Shown in pieces: positions 33,156 to 36,880 of a stretch of DNA of 36,880 nucleotides. Both the position numbers and the translations under genes were made by a program. This DNA comes from Ilyomonas limi (GTDB lineage Bacteria; Bacteroidota; Bacteroidia; Chitinophagales; Chitinophagaceae), in the NCBI RefSeq assembly GCF_005233845.1, contig NZ_SZQL01000028.1, positions 1 to 36,880 of the forward strand, written 5' to 3'. Each line of letters opens with the position of its first letter. Position 1 is the stretch's first letter. The notes beneath the pieces were generated by a model. The model had not been told where the DNA came from and ran no database searches. It worked only from the letters and a program-made list of their open reading frames with translations.

Positions 33156-33872
33156 ATGAAAGCGGAAATAGTTACACCCAAAAAAAGCATTGCAGAATAC
33201 AAGCAATACGACAAATTTCTGCTTGCAGTGGATTGTATCATTTTTGGGTTTGATGGGGAACAACTAAAAGCACTCTTTATTAAAAGAGCTTTTGAACCGG
33301 GCTTGGGCAAATGGTCGTTGATGGGCGGCTTTGTAAAACATGAAGAAGGCGTGGAAGAAGCGGCACAGCGCATCCTGAACCAACTTACCGGCTTGAGTAA
33401 TATTTACATGGAGCAACTAAGCTGCTTTGGCGAAGTGGATCGCGATCCAGGTGGCAGGGTTGTTTCTATTGCTTATTTTGCATTGATCAATATCACCGAT
33501 TATGGCGATGAACTAATGAAAGAGCACAATGCCAAATGGTTTGATCTTAAAAAAGTTCCTAACCTCATTTTCGACCATAAAAAGATGGTGACGCTGGCAA
33601 AAGAGCGGTTACAGCAAAAGGTGGCTAATCACCCAATTGGCTTTGCGTTGTTGCCTTATAAATTTACCCTGCGTCAGCTCCAGAGCCTGTACGAAGCTAT
33701 TTATGAAACAACAATAGACAAGCGCAATTTTACCCGCAAAATCCTGGATATTGGTATATTGAATAAACTGGATGAAAAGGAAAAGGAGTCCTCTAAAAAA
33801 GGTTCCTTTTATTATGTATTTGATGAAAAAAAATACAGGCAGTTGGATAAGGAAGGCATGAAGCTGATATAA
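33156..33872 (+). CDS. araR: AraR-type transcription regulator (Nudix-like sensor plus winged helix)
   Basis: 238 residues. Nudix-like domain at about 20-150 and a winged-helix DNA-binding domain at about 155-238 (FTLRQLQSLYEAIYETTIDKRNFTRKI). The Nudix box region starts correctly (Gly58, Glu64, Arg72), but the catalytic REUxEE core reads RILNQL (72-77), so hydrolysis is not expected. This fits the NrtR-family regulator AraR of Bacteroides thetaiotaomicron (BT0354), which represses arabinose genes and is released by L-arabinose. Location at the end of the ara locus supports the assignment. Its operators are probably the TGTAAAAAATACACTTATT sites before susC and araB. Separated from the symporter by 185 bases with a hairpin, so it may have its own promoter. 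Confidence 0.92.
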   Translation: MKAEIVTPKKSIAEYKQYDKFLLAVDCIIFGFDGEQLKALFIKRAFEPGLGKWSLMGGFVKHEEGVEEAAQRILNQLTGLSNIYMEQLSCFGEVDRDPGGRVVSIAYFALINITDYGDELMKEHNAKWFDLKKVPNLIFDHKKMVTLAKERLQQKVANHPIGFALLPYKFTLRQLQSLYEAIYETTIDKRNFTRKILDIGILNKLDEKEKESSKKGSFYYVFDEKKYRQLDKEGMKLI

Positions 33873-34003
33873 GTGTTTATTCTGATAAGGGCGTTTAATA
33901 ATTTTGGGCTGATATTACTGCTGATTGAAAGACTACCTTTTTAGAAGATTAAAAATACTGTTGGCGTAAAACATAGTATCACAACTCCCTCTATAAAAAA
34001 CGT

Positions 34004-34030
34004 AAGCCGCTGTTTTTTTACCAGCGGCTT
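34004..34030. terminator. Bidirectional terminator between araR and lon
   Basis: AAGCCGCTG (34004-34012) pairs with CAGCGGCTT (34022-34030) around a 9-base T-rich loop. T-tracts follow on the plus strand (to 34034), and on the minus strand after a short ACG. The two genes converge here. Confidence 0.85.
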
Positions 34031-34052
34031 TTTATTGTTCTTAAATTTCTAT

Positions 34053-36458
34053 TTACGTAAGGGCTATTTCTAACACATGCTGCATTGTTTTTACATAATG
34101 AAAATGCACACCTTTTATAAATTCTGCATCAATTTCATTTACGTCTTTCTCGTTGAGATAGCACATGATTATCTCTCTGATGCCAGCTCTTTTGGCAGCC
34201 AGCACTTTTTCCTTTATTCCTCCAACTGGCAGCACTTGTCCACGCAGGGTAATTTCGCCGGTCATGGCTAAATAAGACTTCACTTTGCGCCCCGTAAATG
34301 CCGATGCAAGTGAAGTTAGCATGGTGATGCCTGCACTTGGGCCATCCTTTGGCGTGGCGCCTTCGGGTATATGAATGTGGATATTCTTTTTATTAAACGT
34401 CTCTGGCTCTATATTGTATTTTTTTGCATTCGATTGCAAATAACTCAGGGCAGTAGTGGCACTTTCCTTCATTACATTGCCCAGGTTGCCGGTTAGCTTT
34501 AGCTCACCTTTGCCACCATCACTCAGTGCCGTTTCTATAAACAAAATATCACCGCCCACGTATGTCCATGCAAGTCCAACGGCAACGCCGGGCATATTGG
34601 CCGTTTTATATATTTCATTGTTATAACGCTGTGTACCCAGTATTTCTTCTATATCATGTGCATTCAGGGCGCCTTTTACGGTGCCGGTGGTGGCGTATTC
34701 TTTTGCCTGATTACGCATTATCTTAGCCAGTTGCCGGTCCAGCTCACGCACGCCGCTTTCGCGCGTATAATTTTCAATTATTTTTTCCAGTACTTTATCA
34801 CTTATGCGAATGTTTGCTTTGTCCAGTCCGTGCGCTTCTTTTTGCTTAGGCAAAAGATGCCGTTTTGCGATTTCTGTTTTCTCTTCTATGGCATAACCGC
34901 CCAGATCAATTATCTCTAAACGGTCGCGCAAAGCAGGCTGAATATTTTGCAGATTATTTGCCGTAGCAATAAATAAGACCTTGCTTAAATCGTATTCCAG
35001 CTCCAGGTAATTATCGTAGAACGTATGATTCTGTTCGGGGTCTAATACTTCCAGCAAAGCCGAAGAAGGGTCTCCACGAAAATCGTTACCAATCTTATCT
35101 ATTTCGTCCAGTATCATCACCGGGTTGGAAGATTTTACTTTGCGGAGATTTTGCAAAATACGTCCGGGCATGGCGCCAATGTACGTTTTGCGGTGTCCGC
35201 GTATTTCGCTTTCATCATGCAATCCGCCCAGGCTCAGGCGTACATATTTTCTGCCTATAGCATGTGCAATACTGCGTCCCAGCGATGTTTTACCAATTCC
35301 CGGAGGGCCCACAAAACACAATATCGGGCTTTTCATATCACCCTTCAATTTCAATACAGCAAGGTACTCCAGTATGCGCTCTTTTATTTTAGTCATGCCA
35401 TAATGGTCTTCATCCAATACTGCTTTGGCACGTTTCAAATTATAGTTGTCGGTGGTGTATTCATTCCAGGGCAAATCCAGCATCAGGTCCAGGTGATTAT
35501 ACACAATGGAGTAATCCGGTGTACTTGGGTGCATGCGCTCGAGCTTGGCAATATTGTTTTTAAATAATTGCTTCGCAGCTTCGGGCCAATTCTTGGCTTC
35601 GCCTTTCTTCTTCATGTCCGCTATTTCGCGGTCATTACTTTCGCCACCCAGTTCTTCTTTAATGCTTTTTATTTGCTGCTGCAAAAAGTACTCGCGCTGT
35701 TGCTTATCTATTTCTGTACGGGTTTTGGTAGTTACCTTATTTTTCAGTTCAGCAAATTGCAACTCGCGTTGCAGCAATTCAATCAGCTTTTCTGCACGTT
35801 CTTTTACGGTAGTAATTTCCAGAAGGTTTTGTTTTTCCGGCAAATCACTGTTGAGGTTACTGCTTACAAAATTGATAAGGAAAGAAGGGCTTTCTATATT
35901 GCGTAAAATAATAGAAGCCTCTGTGGGCATATTGGGTGATAGCTGTATAATATTCGATGCTAAGTCTTTTATAGTGCTGGTGTACGCTTCAAAATCCTGT
36001 TCCTCCGGTATTTCGTCTTCCTGCAACAATTGTATAGCCGCTTTAAAATAAGGTTCATCGGCTATTACATCATTTATTAAAAAGCGCCGCTTGCCCTGGA
36101 TAATAACCGTTGTGCCACCATCGGGCATTTTGATGAGCTTTACAATTTTTGCTACCGTACCGGTTGCGCATAAATCGCCAGCCTGGGGGTCTTCTACATT
36201 CGGATCTCGTTGCGCAAGCACACCAATCAACTTATCGGTTTTATAGGCATCCTGCACTGCCTTAATACTCTTGTCTCTACCAACCGTTATAGGCAATACC
36301 ACTCCAGGAAATAAAACGGTATTTCTCAAGGGCAGCAAGGGCAATACATCAGGTATATTCAGGTCTTTATCCTGGTCTATGTCATTTTCGTTAATAGGGA
36401 TAATGGGTAAAAACTCTGAGTCTTCGTCCGGGCTTAAAAACATGGTATGTTTGTTCAT
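34053..36458 (-). CDS. lon: ATP-dependent Lon protease
   Basis: 801 residues, full length for LonA. N-terminal substrate-binding domain (about 38-235, LPLLPLRNTVLFPGVVLPI), coiled-coil region (about 235-310), AAA+ module with Walker A GPPGIGKT (384-391), Walker B MILDEID (448-454) and arginine-finger segment ALRDRLEII, then the protease domain with the Ser708-Lys749 dyad in PKDGPSAG and VGGIKEK. It degrades misfolded and regulatory proteins in the cytoplasm. ATG at 36458; an alternative Met at residue 6 is possible. It stands alone, convergent with araR. No Bacteroidota -7 match was found directly upstream. Confidence 0.97.
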   Translation of the reverse strand: MNKHTMFLSPDEDSEFLPIIPINENDIDQDKDLNIPDVLPLLPLRNTVLFPGVVLPITVGRDKSIKAVQDAYKTDKLIGVLAQRDPNVEDPQAGDLCATGTVAKIVKLIKMPDGGTTVIIQGKRRFLINDVIADEPYFKAAIQLLQEDEIPEEQDFEAYTSTIKDLASNIIQLSPNMPTEASIILRNIESPSFLINFVSSNLNSDLPEKQNLLEITTVKERAEKLIELLQRELQFAELKNKVTTKTRTEIDKQQREYFLQQQIKSIKEELGGESNDREIADMKKKGEAKNWPEAAKQLFKNNIAKLERMHPSTPDYSIVYNHLDLMLDLPWNEYTTDNYNLKRAKAVLDEDHYGMTKIKERILEYLAVLKLKGDMKSPILCFVGPPGIGKTSLGRSIAHAIGRKYVRLSLGGLHDESEIRGHRKTYIGAMPGRILQNLRKVKSSNPVMILDEIDKIGNDFRGDPSSALLEVLDPEQNHTFYDNYLELEYDLSKVLFIATANNLQNIQPALRDRLEIIDLGGYAIEEKTEIAKRHLLPKQKEAHGLDKANIRISDKVLEKIIENYTRESGVRELDRQLAKIMRNQAKEYATTGTVKGALNAHDIEEILGTQRYNNEIYKTANMPGVAVGLAWTYVGGDILFIETALSDGGKGELKLTGNLGNVMKESATTALSYLQSNAKKYNIEPETFNKKNIHIHIPEGATPKDGPSAGITMLTSLASAFTGRKVKSYLAMTGEITLRGQVLPVGGIKEKVLAAKRAGIREIIMCYLNEKDVNEIDAEFIKGVHFHYVKTMQHVLEIALT

Positions 36459-36705
36459 ATTATTGTACTAAGGTCAAAATGTCATTCAATGGTAGTAGAT
36501 GACTAATTCATTTTGAAAACCCTATCTGGTCAATTCAAATGCCAAAGGAGGGCAAGTTAAACTAATTGTACAAATTGTCTGATTGCGATTGAATGTTTGT
36601 GTATAAAAGTAGGTAGCAAACTAAGATTAGTCAGTAATTTTGTTACCCGCATGCTCCGGCTGAATTGCTTTTAAGCGGATCATCAAAATTAGGTTTTATT
36701 AATTT

Positions 36706-36880
36706 TTATGTGCATATTTTGCACAAAGCTGCTGCTTCCTTAGAGTTTACTATTTGCTCTAATCTCTTGGGGTTAGTTCCGCGAAGCTCTGCTTCGCCTT
36801 TGGTATTATCTTTATGTAGTGAGTGAATATATCCATAAGAGTCATAATGTATCAGTTTTATTGTATCATTATGTATGTCC
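36706..36880 (-). CDS. Possible C-terminal end of a cut-off gene
   Basis: On the minus strand a frame is open from the window edge for 57 codons to a TAA at 36706-36708, ending in EAAALCKICT. The residues look protein-like (LIHYDSYGYIHSLHKD), and an open run of this length is uncommon by chance in AT-rich DNA. Against it, the frame runs through a REP-like hairpin at 36781-36797 (read as GEAELRG) of a kind often found between genes, and no family is recognised. Confidence 0.3.
   Translation of the reverse strand, partial: DIHNDTIKLIHYDSYGYIHSLHKDNTKGEAELRGTNPKRLEQIVNSKEAAALCKICT
36781..36797. repeat. REP-like perfect hairpin
   Basis: GCGAAGC (36781-36787) and GCTTCGC (36791-36797) form a perfect 7-bp stem around TCT, set in otherwise AT-rich DNA. 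The form is that of short palindromic units scattered in intergenic DNA; no second copy was found in this window. Confidence 0.5.

Noticed and set aside
35533-36051. 172-codon plus-strand frame opposite lon
   Set aside because: Ser/Phe/Cys-rich composition typical of the reverse strand of a real gene; lon is fully intact on the other strand.
1-36880. CRISPR array, tRNA, rRNA, insertion sequence or prophage genes
   Set aside because: No regularly spaced repeats, cloverleaf or rRNA-like stretch, transposase, integrase or phage protein was seen on either strand.

Overview
The window is chromosomal DNA of a Bacteroidota bacterium, most likely a member of the Chitinophagaceae or a close relative. 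The signs are a SusC/SusD pair, an ECF sigma factor followed by an Asn-rich membrane protein with a beta-barrel end, few Shine-Dalgarno sequences, signal peptides that almost always end in Ala|Gln, and AT-rich intergenic DNA. The family-level placement is inference; no rRNA or tRNA gene is present to fix it.

Left part (1-11.7 kb) is mixed housekeeping and accessory DNA. After a cut-off gene end and a long palindromic terminator come, on the minus strand, an ECF sigma factor with its predicted membrane partner; a small cassette of a YbdK-type carboxylate-amine ligase, a Uma2-family protein and an ATP-grasp protein; and, divergent from these, an EF-hand-bearing esterase. Then follow rimM, a small DUF3606 protein, miaE, an unrecognised gene, a GtrA-like membrane protein and argS.

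Central and right part (12-33.9 kb) is one large L-arabinose/arabinan utilisation locus, all on the plus strand: susC, susD, GH127 beta-L-arabinofuranosidase, GH51, GH43, a second GH51, a GH43 endo-arabinanase, araB, araD, a GH27 enzyme, araA, a sodium/solute symporter and an AraR-type Nudix regulator. Read together, SusCD takes arabino-oligosaccharides through the outer membrane. Periplasmic hydrolases then strip alpha-L-arabinofuranose, beta-L-arabinofuranose and perhaps beta-L-arabinopyranose. The symporter brings free L-arabinose into the cytoplasm, and AraA, AraB and AraD convert it to D-xylulose 5-phosphate. The same 19-base sequence lies before susC and before araB, with a near copy before susC, and is the best candidate operator for AraR. 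A second, LacI/cre-like palindrome lies before susC and before the symporter.

Right end (34-36.9 kb): lon, convergent with araR across a bidirectional terminator, then an intergenic stretch with a REP-like hairpin and a possible cut-off reading frame at the edge.

Most notable for follow-up: the GH27 enzyme lacks the Asp that alpha-galactosidases use to hold O6, which suggests beta-L-arabinopyranosidase activity; the shared operator sequences; the uncharacterised YbdK/ATP-grasp/esterase cassette; and the protein that joins an inner-membrane anti-sigma-like start to an outer-membrane-barrel-like end through a long Asn/Thr linker.
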